From a virus, in the IMG/VR virus record IMGVR_UViG_3300032334_000372, positions 1 to 28,686 of that record: 28,686 bases of DNA; one strand, given 5' to 3'. The position numbers and the translations under genes were made by a program. Positions 1 to 7,944 of this stretch are shown here, piece after piece; positions within the stretch are counted from its first letter, which is position 1; every line of letters starts with the position of its first letter. Under the pieces are notes generated by a model. The model saw only the letters and a list, made by a program, of their open reading frames with translations, was not told where the DNA came from and did no database searches.

Positions 1-1
1 G

Positions 2-31
2 ATCAAATACAAGGCACGAAAGGCGAAGTAA
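2..31 (+). CDS. 3' end of an upstream gene (partial, frame 2)
   Basis: The first bases read, in frame 2, as the short basic tail IKYKARKAK followed by TAA at 29-31. That stop overlaps the tape measure ATG as TAATG, the stop-start fusion this genome also uses at 2851, 7446, 7751, 7942, 8190, 10239 and 26031. The fragment is probably the C-terminus of the gp10-like gene that runs off the right edge. A direct join of the two window ends puts that gene in frame 1 instead, so one or a few bases may be missing at the junction. The call rests on the overlap style alone. Confidence 0.4.
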   Translation: MKYKARKAK

Positions 32-1407
32 TGAACAGCAAACTGATGAACCTTGTAATCAAGGCGACCGACTCTGCAACGCCGAGCATCCGCAAAATCG
101 GCAAGGCTCTTGGCGGTCTCAAGAAGGTTGGATCGTCCGTAGGTTCCGGACTCAAAACAGCCGCGCTCGGAGCGATTGGGATTGCCACGTCGGTCGCTGC
201 ATTCACAGGCGCAGCCGTTGCTGCTGCAGCGGATGAACAGAAACAGATTGCGCGTCTCAACAGTGTCCTGAAAACGCGGGGAATGCTGACGGAGGAGAAC
301 AGCGCCGCGATCGACAAGCAGGTCACCAAGCTCCAAGATCTAGCCTTCAGCGATGATCAGGTACGCGAGAGTCTCATCACCGCTACCGCATTCACAAAGA
401 AGTTCAGCGATGCCATCCGGATTCAGAACGTGGCTGCAGATGTTGCCGCCGCGAAGGGGATCAGCCTAGAGGAAGCGACTGCGCTCGTCGGCAAGGCGTA
501 TCAGGGAAATACAAAGGGACTCAAGTCGCTCGGAATCCAGACCAAGAAGGGCGCTAAGGGTCTAGAGGTACTGACCGCAGTCTCGAAGAAGTACAAGGGC
601 GCTGCAGCCGCTGCAGCGGATACCGTCAGCGGTAAGTTCGCTCGCGCACAGATCTCACTCAACAATGTATTTGAGGACTTCGGCGCGAAGTTCCTCCCGA
701 TCGCTGCGGATGGACTTGATTTCCTCAACAAGACCGCTATTCCTGCATTGAGCAATGTGCTCGACACAGTAGCTCCGATTGTGCAGAACGTTGGCAAGGG
801 GCTGGCGGACACATTCGGTCCGATGATTCAGGACAACATTGAGAACTTCACGAAACCAGGCGGCGTGCTGGATTCAGTCGGCAAGGTTGTCGGTCCTATA
901 TTTGAGACGCTCGCCAAGAAAGTCGGAACATTCATCGCCGCGCTAACAGGTCCGGAAGGGCTACTGACAGCAATCGGCGATGTTGTTGGCGCGCTATGGG
1001 GAGACGGGAAAGGACCACTCGCGTTCGCTGTGCAGGCAATCGGTGCTGCGCTCGGAGGTCTGTTCGACATCATTACTGGAATCGTCGGAGTGCTCGCTAC
1101 GGTTGTTCGTGGGATCACAGACTTCCTCAATGCCAGCAATGCTGCGAACGCATATCAAGAAAGTCTTGGCAAGAACTCAACGTTCAACAATCCGAATCCC
1201 AATGACTTCTTCGCCAACGCAAACTTCGCAATGACTGGTCCGCTGCTATTTGCACCGCCAGCGCCAGCGCCAAGGTTCTCCGGACCAACACTTGGAACCT
1301 CTTACGGAGCGCCAGAGTTCAAGGTCATTGTTGGACAGAAGTCATTTGATGCAACGGTGACCGATTCAATGGATCGTGTTGTTGGTCGAACAGGTGGTCG
1401 TCCGTAA
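31..1407 (+). CDS. Tail tape measure protein
   Basis: 458 aa. The tape measure sets tail length and is threaded through the tail tube; in this family it also helps DNA entry. The N-terminus (residues 1-35, MNSKLMNLVIKATDSATPSI) has the usual tape-measure opening. It is followed by an Ala/Gly-rich hydrophobic stretch (about 44-68), a long helical region rich in Lys, Ala and Gln, a second hydrophobic block near residues 330-365, and a Pro-rich C-terminal part. It lies downstream of the tail chaperone pair and upstream of the tail tip genes, the standard place. At about 1.5 angstrom per residue the tail would be roughly 70 nm, short for a siphovirus. The ATG at 31 is preceded by AAAGGCGAAG as a modest ribosome binding site. 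The frame stays open to the left window edge, so a longer N-terminus cannot be excluded from this window. Confidence 0.85.
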   Translation: MNSKLMNLVIKATDSATPSIRKIGKALGGLKKVGSSVGSGLKTAALGAIGIATSVAAFTGAAVAAAADEQKQIARLNSVLKTRGMLTEENSAAIDKQVTKLQDLAFSDDQVRESLITATAFTKKFSDAIRIQNVAADVAAAKGISLEEATALVGKAYQGNTKGLKSLGIQTKKGAKGLEVLTAVSKKYKGAAAAAADTVSGKFARAQISLNNVFEDFGAKFLPIAADGLDFLNKTAIPALSNVLDTVAPIVQNVGKGLADTFGPMIQDNIENFTKPGGVLDSVGKVVGPIFETLAKKVGTFIAALTGPEGLLTAIGDVVGALWGDGKGPLAFAVQAIGAALGGLFDIITGIVGVLATVVRGITDFLNASNAANAYQESLGKNSTFNNPNPNDFFANANFAMTGPLLFAPPAPAPRFSGPTLGTSYGAPEFKVIVGQKSFDATVTDSMDRVVGRTGGRP

Positions 1408-2853
1408 ATGGCAACGCATCCGTTCGCGATTCTCGTTGATGGTGTGAATAGCGGTAACAATATCCTTGAGGACTATTCAACAGCCAGCCCGACAACCCCA
1501 TGGGTTGATCCAGAATCCGTGAACCTCACGCAGGATGCAGACGGCGCTGGCGGGTCAATGTCATTCGATGTCGTGCAAGTAAAAACGCCTGTGGGTGGTC
1601 CTTGGTGGAAGTCTGGTGCGGTCTATGACAATGCGCGCGTTCGATTTCAGGTAAGCGGTACGACCACATTTCTCGGATTCATCACAAGCATCAATGCGCA
1701 ACTTGCCGAGAATGGTCTTGGCACTCGCGCAACAGTCAATGTTGCAACAGCGTCAAGCTTCCTAGACAAGATCATTGTTTACAAGGGTAAGGTCGCCGCG
1801 GCTGGCTATTCGCTGGAATACACCGCGAACTTCAACATCGGTGTTGGTGCTGCTGGTGATGCATCGGCAACAACCGATCAGGCTGTGGTCACGTCGCTCG
1901 TCTCAAAGGCTGATGCTGTTCAGGCATTCAGCGGCGGCACGTCTGGACGCACGGCGAATCGACTGATCGTCAATACAGGAACCACACCGAACTATACAGG
2001 GACTGCTGTCAAAATCGGACTGCAGAAGTTCGTACCCGGAACGCTGCGCTCGTGCCTTGATACTGTCAGAGAGGCGGCTGAATCTCTGGATGGTGAGCAG
2101 CGCAGGTACTGGGTCGCAGCCAATGGCACAATCAACTACGCGCGGCTCGGATCGGCGATCCCAACCTACGCCACAGCGCCGTTCAAGGTAGTCACGACCT
2201 CAACATATTCGCCATATGGATCAAGCTCTGCGGCTGCAACGCTGCAGGTTCGCAACCTGAGCGTGTCGCTCGACCACGACAGCATCGTCAAGAAGGCGCG
2301 CTTCGTGATGAACTCCGCGTGGAGTAAACTGGACAGCCAAATCTCAGGAGGTGCATATACCGTGGCTGATCCTTATGGACGCGTTTATGACGAAGCGGCA
2401 CCTGATGGCGCTGGAATGACGACGCGCAGCGGAGCTCGTCCGGAAACGCTCATCCAAGTCAATCCAGTACCAAACCGCAAGGCTGACCCAACGTTCTGGA
2501 CGAGCACGCTCACTGATTATTCCAAGAAGTTCTTCGGCACGAATACCTATCCGAATCGCGCTGCGCCGCTGCGCTCGATCACATTCAGCGTGCGCGGTGC
2601 AGACACCACCAACAATCCATACGGATTCGCGAAGGGCTACAAGCAAACGGCTCCGAGCACATTCGTGCTACAGGATGGATGGGAAGCGGGGCAGTACGTC
2701 AGCATCGTTGCAGACTCGCTCGACCTCAATGGTTTGTACCGCATCGAATCCCTGTCAATGTCGTTTGAGGCTGGGTCAATGATTCGCAAGTACGACATCA
2801 CTTGCGAGCGCGTTCCGCGCAGCCCACTCAAGAAGTTCTTGGACAAGATCTAA
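1408..2853 (+). CDS. Tail tip / baseplate hub-like structural protein
   Basis: 481 aa, starting directly after the tape measure stop (TAA then ATG). The position between tape measure and tail fibre is that of distal tail or tail-hub proteins. Residues about 50-100 (NARVRFQ, TTFLGFITSINAQ) read as the beta-rich domain found at the start of hub proteins. The C-terminal part (GQYVSIVADSLDLNGLYRIESLS) resembles the segment in prophage tail/gpD-like hubs that contacts the tube. It is rich in Ser, Thr, Ala and Gly with no transmembrane segment. I recognise the general class from motif style and context, not a specific named family. It could equally be called a minor tail protein. Confidence 0.6.
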   Translation: MATHPFAILVDGVNSGNNILEDYSTASPTTPWVDPESVNLTQDADGAGGSMSFDVVQVKTPVGGPWWKSGAVYDNARVRFQVSGTTTFLGFITSINAQLAENGLGTRATVNVATASSFLDKIIVYKGKVAAAGYSLEYTANFNIGVGAAGDASATTDQAVVTSLVSKADAVQAFSGGTSGRTANRLIVNTGTTPNYTGTAVKIGLQKFVPGTLRSCLDTVREAAESLDGEQRRYWVAANGTINYARLGSAIPTYATAPFKVVTTSTYSPYGSSSAAATLQVRNLSVSLDHDSIVKKARFVMNSAWSKLDSQISGGAYTVADPYGRVYDEAAPDGAGMTTRSGARPETLIQVNPVPNRKADPTFWTSTLTDYSKKFFGTNTYPNRAAPLRSITFSVRGADTTNNPYGFAKGYKQTAPSTFVLQDGWEAGQYVSIVADSLDLNGLYRIESLSMSFEAGSMIRKYDITCERVPRSPLKKFLDKI

Positions 2854-4529
2854 TGGAACGACTCGGTTCTGATCAGGCGCAACTCGCAGCCTTCGGAGGT
2901 GGTGTTATCTCAGAGGAGGGCGCTGTCCTCTTGAGCGGCGAGAGTACAGGACAAAGCTCACTGCTGTTCGGTCCGGCTGCGCTGCGCGAGATTCAGGCGA
3001 ATGTTGCCAATGGTGACTTCGCAATCCCGCCGCTCGACCCGCTTGCAACAGTAGACAATGACAGCAATCCACTGCCGTACTGGACTGGCGTTGCAACGGG
3101 GACTGCACCAGCGGTTACAGCAGTGATCACCGCCTCAGCATCAACAGCCAGTGGGAATGTTCTCACGTTCACTGCTGCGGCTAGCGCAGGGGTTGGAACA
3201 GCATACGAAATCAAGCGGTATGTCCCGATTGCTGGCAATGCCAATCGATCAAGCGCCTACCATCTTGAGGTATATGTTGGAACAACGACAGGCGGCGCAA
3301 CGGACAAGACGCGAGTCCGGATCACGCTCACCGCTACTGCGGTCGATGCTAGCCTCAATGCGCTCACCGTCACGGCAACGGCGAACGGAACTGCATCAAC
3401 GATCACGAGCAAGTCGCTGTTCACGAACTGGATTGTTCCAGATGCCAATGCTGCGTTCATCCTTGTATCCGTAAAGGTAGACGTGCCGACAACATCTCCT
3501 GCAGCAGCAGTAACGCTGCCAGTCACTGAGGTGCGCGTAGCTCGGTCAGAGGGTGCCATTTCGTTTCCTGCGCTGCAGAATCCGAGCGGGGATCAATGGA
3601 TCGTCCAGAACGACAACCTGATTTTTGAGGTGTTCCCACAGACTGCGCTTACGCCTAGCCTGACGATGGAGGCGAATGCAGGAACTGGCAACTACAACAT
3701 CAACCTGAGTAATACAAACGCAAGTGGAACGATCAACATCAGTTCCGCTGGAACCTCAACGGTTAGCGGGGAATCTACATTCGTTGACGCGAATGCGAAT
3801 GTGACAATCGAGAGCGGTACGGATGACATCTACTTGAAGTCCGGATCGTCGGATGTAATCGTGCAGGACACACTCGCATCAAACGGAACGAACCCACGCA
3901 TTATGTTCCGTGACAAGAACAACACAACATATGCGTCTGTCAAGTCTGGAGCCGCAAACATTGTCCAGATTCTCAACGGCACAAGCACAACGGACTATGC
4001 ATACCTCTATGCAGAGCGGTTCTATCCGATGGACGGCGCAACCGCGAGCCGCTACATTTTTGATAACGGCTCACAGACTGCATTCAGCGGTGCTGTTCTT
4101 GCTGGATCGATTACATCAACAGGAACTGTTACTGCCAACACGTTTACCGCTGACACCATTACAGGAACCACGGCAACAACAAACGCAGCCATTTGGGTGT
4201 TGACGGCTGGAACCACCTACAACCTTCGCCGCAATACGTCGTCGGCGCGCTACAAGACCAACATCGTTGATGCCGACGAAGCAGTGCTGGAGGCTGCGCG
4301 TCGCATCACCGCTCGGCACTTTGAGAGTACGATTGCGGATGAGGCTGGAGCTACCCGCCTTGGGTTCATCGCCGAAGAGGTACACGATGCTGGACTTACT
4401 CATGCGGTAGGATACGACGCTGATGGTCGTCCGGAAACGCTCGACTCAACCGCGCTGATCGCCGCCCTATGGCATCGCGTCGCGGACTTGGAGGCAAGGC
4501 TGCAGAAACTAGAGGGCGAGAATGGCTGA
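2853..4529 (+). CDS. Tail fibre with C-terminal peptidase S74 chaperone
   Basis: 558 aa from the ATG at 2853, which is fused to the previous stop as TAATG; an upstream in-frame ATG at 2802 would overlap the tail hub gene by 52 bases and is unlikely. The body is low-complexity, beta-rich and full of Thr, Ala, Ser and Asn, as in trimeric fibre shafts. The last ~95 residues are an intramolecular chaperone domain (peptidase S74): SSARYKTNI at 463-471 holds the Ser and Lys expected at the self-cleavage site, and LGFIAEEV plus a terminal coiled coil (LWHRVADLEARLQKLE) follow. In this family the domain trimerises the fibre and then cuts itself off. The product is the likely host-receptor binding fibre. 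Confidence 0.85.
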   Translation: MERLGSDQAQLAAFGGGVISEEGAVLLSGESTGQSSLLFGPAALREIQANVANGDFAIPPLDPLATVDNDSNPLPYWTGVATGTAPAVTAVITASASTASGNVLTFTAAASAGVGTAYEIKRYVPIAGNANRSSAYHLEVYVGTTTGGATDKTRVRITLTATAVDASLNALTVTATANGTASTITSKSLFTNWIVPDANAAFILVSVKVDVPTTSPAAAVTLPVTEVRVARSEGAISFPALQNPSGDQWIVQNDNLIFEVFPQTALTPSLTMEANAGTGNYNINLSNTNASGTINISSAGTSTVSGESTFVDANANVTIESGTDDIYLKSGSSDVIVQDTLASNGTNPRIMFRDKNNTTYASVKSGAANIVQILNGTSTTDYAYLYAERFYPMDGATASRYIFDNGSQTAFSGAVLAGSITSTGTVTANTFTADTITGTTATTNAAIWVLTAGTTYNLRRNTSSARYKTNIVDADEAVLEAARRITARHFESTIADEAGATRLGFIAEEVHDAGLTHAVGYDADGRPETLDSTALIAALWHRVADLEARLQKLEGENG

Positions 4530-4710
4530 GCGCGCAACCAATACCGAGATCCTCAAGCGGCTCGATCGAATCGAGCGCGACCTGGCCGACATCAAGGTTG
4601 AGATGGCTGAGACTCGTGGCGCGTATCGACTCGCCAAGTTCGTGATCGCGCTGCTCGGAATCAGCGGATTGGGCGGGATGCTCGCGTGGCTGAACGGTCA
4701 GGGCAAGTGA
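4522..4710 (+). CDS. Holin-like small membrane protein (XhlA type)
   Basis: 62 aa, overlapping the fibre gene by 8 bases. The N-terminal half is a charged amphipathic helix or coiled coil (ILKRLDRIERDLADIKVEMAE) and the C-terminal half is one transmembrane segment (about residues 37-57, FVIALLGISGLGGMLAWL). This is the layout of XhlA/haemolysin-type proteins that work with a holin and lysin in phage lysis. It is the first gene of a presumed lysis pair with the lysin that starts inside its stop codon. Short membrane proteins are easy to over-call, but the position supports a lysis role. Confidence 0.6.
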   Translation: MAERATNTEILKRLDRIERDLADIKVEMAETRGAYRLAKFVIALLGISGLGGMLAWLNGQGK

Positions 4711-5831
4711 AGTACAAAGTCAAGTCGCAACTCTACGCCGACGCAGAGGCGCAGCTCAAGGGCTCCAAGCAAGTACTGGATGACTGCACGTGGTCGTCCT
4801 GCGCGGCTGCAGTTTCTTGGGCATCCGGATATGCAGTGGATTTCACCGCAGCGCAAGGCGTGGCTGCCTTTGAGAAGGCGACAGGACGCAAGGACAAGCA
4901 GGGGGTCAGCGATGCTGGCGGCTCGCTCGCTGAAGCGGTCAAAACTGTTGCAGCACTAGGCGGCAAGGCGAGATACGCGAAGTCGTGGGATGACGCAATC
5001 GCTGCAGCCAAGCAGGGTGCAGCCCTTCTCGTTTGGGTACAGCAGCCAGTCGGCTATCCCGCTGGACTACGGATCAGCGCGTGGCACGACCGATGGGTCA
5101 AGTGGTGGGCGAAGAAGGATCCAGCGCACCTCAAGGCTGGGTACGGACATATGACCAGCGCAGGATGGGATGAGGTCGATGGGTGGCAATGGGCGTGCCC
5201 AACGCGCGACGAGAAACTTGTCGCCGAGAAGTTCGCCGTGAGCGTGTCGCTCGAGCAACTCGTGCACATCGCTGACAGTAAGCGCAAGGCTGGTAAACTA
5301 GCCGTGAGCTATAAGGCTCTGTTGATCGTGACCCATCCAGCGAGAAAGGCGACGATCAGCCAACCACGGGCGCGAGTAGCAGCGGTGCAGCCGCCAGCGG
5401 CGGTGAATCCGGAACGCGGGGTGCAACCCCCCGCCGCGTCCACCAAGAACACAGCGCAGCCGAGCGCGGTCGATGTTGAGGTCGCGGCGCTTCGGAATCT
5501 AGACTGGGCTGCAATCGGTGGGAGGGCAATCAGCGCAGCCAGCGCGGCAGTCGCCGTGGCTGGCGCAGCGAAAGGAACGAGTGCCAAGGTGATCGCCTTC
5601 CTCAAATACATCAAGGACAACACAGGAATCGACGAAGCAGTCCTAGAGTTCATGCGTACCTTTGTTACGGTCAGCATTAGCGTGGCGCTGGGGCTGGGTA
5701 TCCCCCTGCTCGACATCAACGGGGGCGACTTCCGCACCATCCTGAGCGCAGGACTCGCGTCCGGACTTCAGGTGCTGGTCAAGTTTCTTGACCCTCAGCA
5801 CACCGCGTTCGGCATCAAGGCGAAGGACTAG
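4707..5831 (+). CDS. Cysteine-peptidase-like lysin with C-terminal membrane domain
   Basis: 374 aa from the GTG at 4707, which overlaps the previous TGA as GTGA; a GTG at 4686 is possible. Residues 1-170 look like a papain/C39-like fold: DDCTWSSC with Cys27 as candidate nucleophile, a Gly/Ala-rich middle, and GYGHM with His148 as candidate base. An Ala/Pro-rich linker (about 215-260) follows. The last ~100 residues contain two hydrophobic segments, FVTVSISVALGLGIPLL and ILSAGLASGLQVLVKFL, then DPQHTAFG, a pattern seen in small membrane proteins of actinophage lysis cassettes. I infer peptidoglycan or protein hydrolysis joined to a holin-like part. Catalytic residues are assigned by eye. No classical amidase or lysozyme is present elsewhere in the window. 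Confidence 0.5.
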   Translation: MKYKVKSQLYADAEAQLKGSKQVLDDCTWSSCAAAVSWASGYAVDFTAAQGVAAFEKATGRKDKQGVSDAGGSLAEAVKTVAALGGKARYAKSWDDAIAAAKQGAALLVWVQQPVGYPAGLRISAWHDRWVKWWAKKDPAHLKAGYGHMTSAGWDEVDGWQWACPTRDEKLVAEKFAVSVSLEQLVHIADSKRKAGKLAVSYKALLIVTHPARKATISQPRARVAAVQPPAAVNPERGVQPPAASTKNTAQPSAVDVEVAALRNLDWAAIGGRAISAASAAVAVAGAAKGTSAKVIAFLKYIKDNTGIDEAVLEFMRTFVTVSISVALGLGIPLLDINGGDFRTILSAGLASGLQVLVKFLDPQHTAFGIKAKD

Positions 5832-5901
5832 ACATCGTACAGGTTTGGGTGTAGGGTACGGCTAGGTCGGGGCACACGCTCCGCAATAGTCGGGAGGATA
5901 T

Positions 5902-6132
5902 ATGGACCCGCTCCAAGAGCTTCGCGATCTCAGCACGCCCCGCAAGGGACCACCGTGTGCAGTCAGCCACGTCGCCCTCAGCGGCGCGGATCTCGCCGCA
6001 TTTCAGTCCGGACTGATTGATCCTGCGATCACATCAAAGGCGATTGCGTCATTCCTGCAGAAGCGGGACATCAGTATCAACTTCTGGACGATCGGTCGAC
6101 ACCGTCGCGGCGAATGCGGGTGTGGCAAGTGA
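5902..6132 (+). CDS. Small putative DNA-binding protein
   Basis: 76 aa, first gene after a 70-base gap, with a strong ribosome binding site (GGGAGGA at 5892-5898). It has a Cys at residue 19, a helical centre (ALSGADLAAFQSGLIDPAITSKAIASFL) resembling helix-turn-helix, and a basic, Cys-containing tail (IGRHRRGECGCGK). Small proteins with this arrangement occur next to metallophosphoesterase genes in other phages. Here the stop codon is fused to the start of such a gene, so the two are translationally coupled. A regulatory or DNA-end-binding role is inference; the exact function is unknown. Confidence 0.6.
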   Translation: MDPLQELRDLSTPRKGPPCAVSHVALSGADLAAFQSGLIDPAITSKAIASFLQKRDISINFWTIGRHRRGECGCGK

Positions 6133-7145
6133 GCGGCGACGAGATGCAGTTGGAACAGCGACTGCAGGAGATCACCGCAGCACATCAGCGCGCCCTCAGG
6201 CAACTTGCCAAGCGTGATGCGGCACGAGAGGAACTAGTCGCAGCGGTCTATCAGGCGGCGAAGGATGCAGCCATCAGCATCACGATCCCTGCGGTTCCAG
6301 AGCCGAAGGCATCGACCAAGAAGGGCGATCCGGAAACGCTGGTCGTTCTCCTTGGCGACTGGCAACTGGGGAAACATTCGGAGACCTACAACATTGATGT
6401 TGCGAAGGCGCGCATCGCCCTGCTCGCCAAGAAGGTCGCACGCCTGATCGAACTCCACGGGGTTCCTGTCCGCGAGATCAGCGTTGTCCTGCTCGGTGAC
6501 TTCGTGGAATCCGACGGGAACATCTTCCCCAGCCAAGCCTTTGAGGTTGAGCGCGGCGGTCTATATGTCCAGATATTTGAGGGAGCGGGAATGCTAGCTC
6601 AGTTCGTTCGGTCGATGGCTGCGCTGGCACCGAAGGTGACCGTGCGCGGGGCGATCGGCAACCACGGTCGGCTGGGGCGATTCGGCGACCACAGCAACGA
6701 GAGTAATGCTGACGCGATCTTGTATCGGGTAGCAGCCGAGCACGTCCGGACTGAGAAACGAGTCGACTGGCGCGAGAGTCTCACCCTTGGTGGTCGGCAT
6801 TGGTACGACACGCTCGACCTGCCAGGCTCCAAGAAGGCGATGCTCGTGCACGGCGATCAGTTCAGGGGTGGCGCCTTTGGGCTGCCCTACTATGCAATCG
6901 CGAAACGAGCTCAGGGCTGGAACCTCTCGGTTCAGCCATTTGATTTCCTGTTCTATGGACACTGGCACACACCAGCTAGGCTCGTTCTGAGCGACGGAGC
7001 CCATACCGTGTGGGGGAATGCGAGCATCGAGTCCAGCAACCGCTATGCACAGGAGTGGCTCGCAGCATCGGGAACCCCTGCCCAGTGGGTGCTGTTCTTC
7101 GGCAAGGAAGGACCGACGGCTGAGTATCTGGTGCGCTTAGGCTGA
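6129..7145 (+). CDS. Calcineurin-like metallophosphoesterase (Mre11/SbcD-like)
   Basis: 338 aa from the GTG at 6129, overlapping the previous TGA (GTGA); an ATG at 6114 and an ATG at 6144 are alternatives. Metal-binding motifs appear in order: GDWQLGK (76-82), LGDFVES (about 122-128), GNHGR (177-181), VHGDQF (240-245) and GHWH (277-280). The first motif has Trp-Gln where many family members have Asp-x-His, so one metal ligand may differ. Residues 1-50 form a charged helical or coiled region that could bind a partner, perhaps the small protein upstream. Relatives are DNA nucleases or phosphatases; I infer a nuclease role in DNA processing. A hairpin follows 9 bases after the stop. Confidence 0.85.
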   Translation: MSGDEMQLEQRLQEITAAHQRALRQLAKRDAAREELVAAVYQAAKDAAISITIPAVPEPKASTKKGDPETLVVLLGDWQLGKHSETYNIDVAKARIALLAKKVARLIELHGVPVREISVVLLGDFVESDGNIFPSQAFEVERGGLYVQIFEGAGMLAQFVRSMAALAPKVTVRGAIGNHGRLGRFGDHSNESNADAILYRVAAEHVRTEKRVDWRESLTLGGRHWYDTLDLPGSKKAMLVHGDQFRGGAFGLPYYAIAKRAQGWNLSVQPFDFLFYGHWHTPARLVLSDGAHTVWGNASIESSNRYAQEWLAASGTPAQWVLFFGKEGPTAEYLVRLG

Positions 7146-7153
7146 TTGTTACG

Positions 7154-7194
7154 CTCTGGGAGCCGACCCGCAACTACGGGTTGCGCTCCCAGAG
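7154..7194 (+). terminator. Hairpin after the metallophosphoesterase gene
   Basis: CTCTGGGAGC at 7154-7163 pairs perfectly with GCTCCCAGAG at 7185-7194. Inside, GCAAC and GTTGC can pair around a TACGG loop, with a six-base bulge on the 5' side. No T-run follows, so it is not a classical intrinsic terminator. It may stop or stabilise the late transcript. The 3' arm overlaps the -35 box of the promoter below. Confidence 0.55.
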
Positions 7195-7208
7195 GCACGC
7201 TCTATAGT
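7181..7208 (+). promoter_or_regulatory. Candidate sigma70-type promoter for the early gene block
   Basis: TTGCGC at 7181-7186 and TATAGT at 7203-7208 are separated by 16 bases. The -10 box matches five of six consensus bases and the -35 box three of six. It lies in one of the longest non-coding gaps (7146-7262), directly before the run of small genes starting at 7263, which fits an early promoter. The -35 box sits inside the 3' arm of the preceding hairpin. Confidence 0.5.
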
Positions 7209-7229
7209 TATGACCAGCGGGACAGGATA

Positions 7230-7243
7230 GACCCATGCGGGTC
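7230..7243 (+). promoter_or_regulatory. Short inverted repeat in the 5' leader
   Basis: GACCC, loop ATGC, GGGTC. It lies 21 bases downstream of the candidate -10 box and upstream of the AGGAGG ribosome binding site (7253-7258) of the next gene. It could be an operator or a leader hairpin. Only the symmetry is seen; the role is inferred. Confidence 0.35.
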
Positions 7244-7262
7244 AACCGCTACAGGAGGTCAC

Positions 7263-7448
7263 ATGAGTGACAAGAACACGAATCCGGAAATGCGCGCCGC
7301 AGCGCCGATCACAATGATCAAGGTTGGGCGGGGCTATCGCTGCATCGCTCGCGTTGATGGCGAGATCGTATCAATGCTCTACAAGAAGAGCACGCGCAGC
7401 GCAGCATTCACCGCATTCCACGCGCTGATTTCAAAGGCGGTGCGCTAA
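7263..7448 (+). CDS. Small hypothetical protein
   Basis: 61 aa. The ATG at 7263 is chosen because AGGAGG lies 4 bases upstream; an upstream in-frame start would begin inside the terminator hairpin. The protein is a short basic alpha/beta sequence (MIKVGRGYRCIARVDGEIVSMLYKK then a helix FTAFHALISKAV). I recognise no family. It opens the chain of early genes, each joined to the next by a TAATG overlap, so it is probably expressed from the promoter at 7181-7208. Confidence 0.65.
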   Translation: MSDKNTNPEMRAAAPITMIKVGRGYRCIARVDGEIVSMLYKKSTRSAAFTAFHALISKAVR

Positions 7449-7753
7449 TGAAGCGCGAACTGAAGTTCAACCCTGCACATCTAACTGGTCGAACTCAGGG
7501 GCAGCAGGAAATCCTTGCAGGGGTTGCCCTCTGCGGCGCGAAGTGGGGGACGCGAGCCGTCCCCCGCACTGACTGCCGCGCGCCGATCTCAATGCTTCAG
7601 CAGGATGGTCGCCGCCGATGGATCATCATCGGGTTCTGTGAGACCCACGGAACCCTGACCCGCGACCTGCAGCAACGAGAGGGCTATTCCTTCTCGTGGG
7701 CGCGACTGGCTGACGTGCTGCCATTGATCGCAATCCCAGAGGAGGTGCGCTAA
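7448..7753 (+). CDS. Hypothetical protein with scattered Cys/His residues
   Basis: 101 aa, start overlapping the previous stop (TAATG). Cysteines at ALCGA, TDCRA and GFCETHG could form a zinc site (Cys, Cys, Cys-x2-His), but the spacing is loose. The middle contains a strong beta strand (RRRWIIIGFC). No family recognised. It belongs to the small-gene operon 7263-9171, probably host take-over or regulatory functions. Confidence 0.65.
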   Translation: MKRELKFNPAHLTGRTQGQQEILAGVALCGAKWGTRAVPRTDCRAPISMLQQDGRRRWIIIGFCETHGTLTRDLQQREGYSFSWARLADVLPLIAIPEEVR

Positions 7754-7944
7754 TGCTGCCCTATCACAGCGATGGGTTCTACGCGGTGCGCTGCAGGCGC
7801 TGCCGCAAGGTAATGGCGAGCGATGAGGCGATCCGCATGGACAAGCGGTGGTATTGCCAGAGCCACGCGCCAGAGGTTGATAGCCGAATCCGGAATCTAC
7901 GCCGCGAGTTCGACAAGCGGTTCAACAAGAAGGAGGGGATCTAA
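7753..7944 (+). CDS. Small zinc-finger-like protein
   Basis: 63 aa, TAATG-coupled to the gene before. VRCRRC near residue 14 and WYCQSH near residue 34 give a CxxC and CxxH pair separated by about 17 residues, typical of a small treble-clef or LIM-like zinc finger. The C-terminal third is a highly charged helix (RIRNLRREFDKRFNKKEG) suited to nucleic acid or protein contact. Zinc binding is inferred from the spacing; function is unknown. Confidence 0.7.
   Translation: MLPYHSDGFYAVRCRRCRKVMASDEAIRMDKRWYCQSHAPEVDSRIRNLRREFDKRFNKKEGI

Noticed and set aside
1-60. Direct terminal repeat between window ends
   Set aside because: The first and last 60 bases show no shared sequence, so circularity rests on gene order only.
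2802-2852. Upstream start of the tail fibre at 2802
   Set aside because: It overlaps the tail hub gene, while ATG 2853 is fused to its stop in the TAATG style used throughout.
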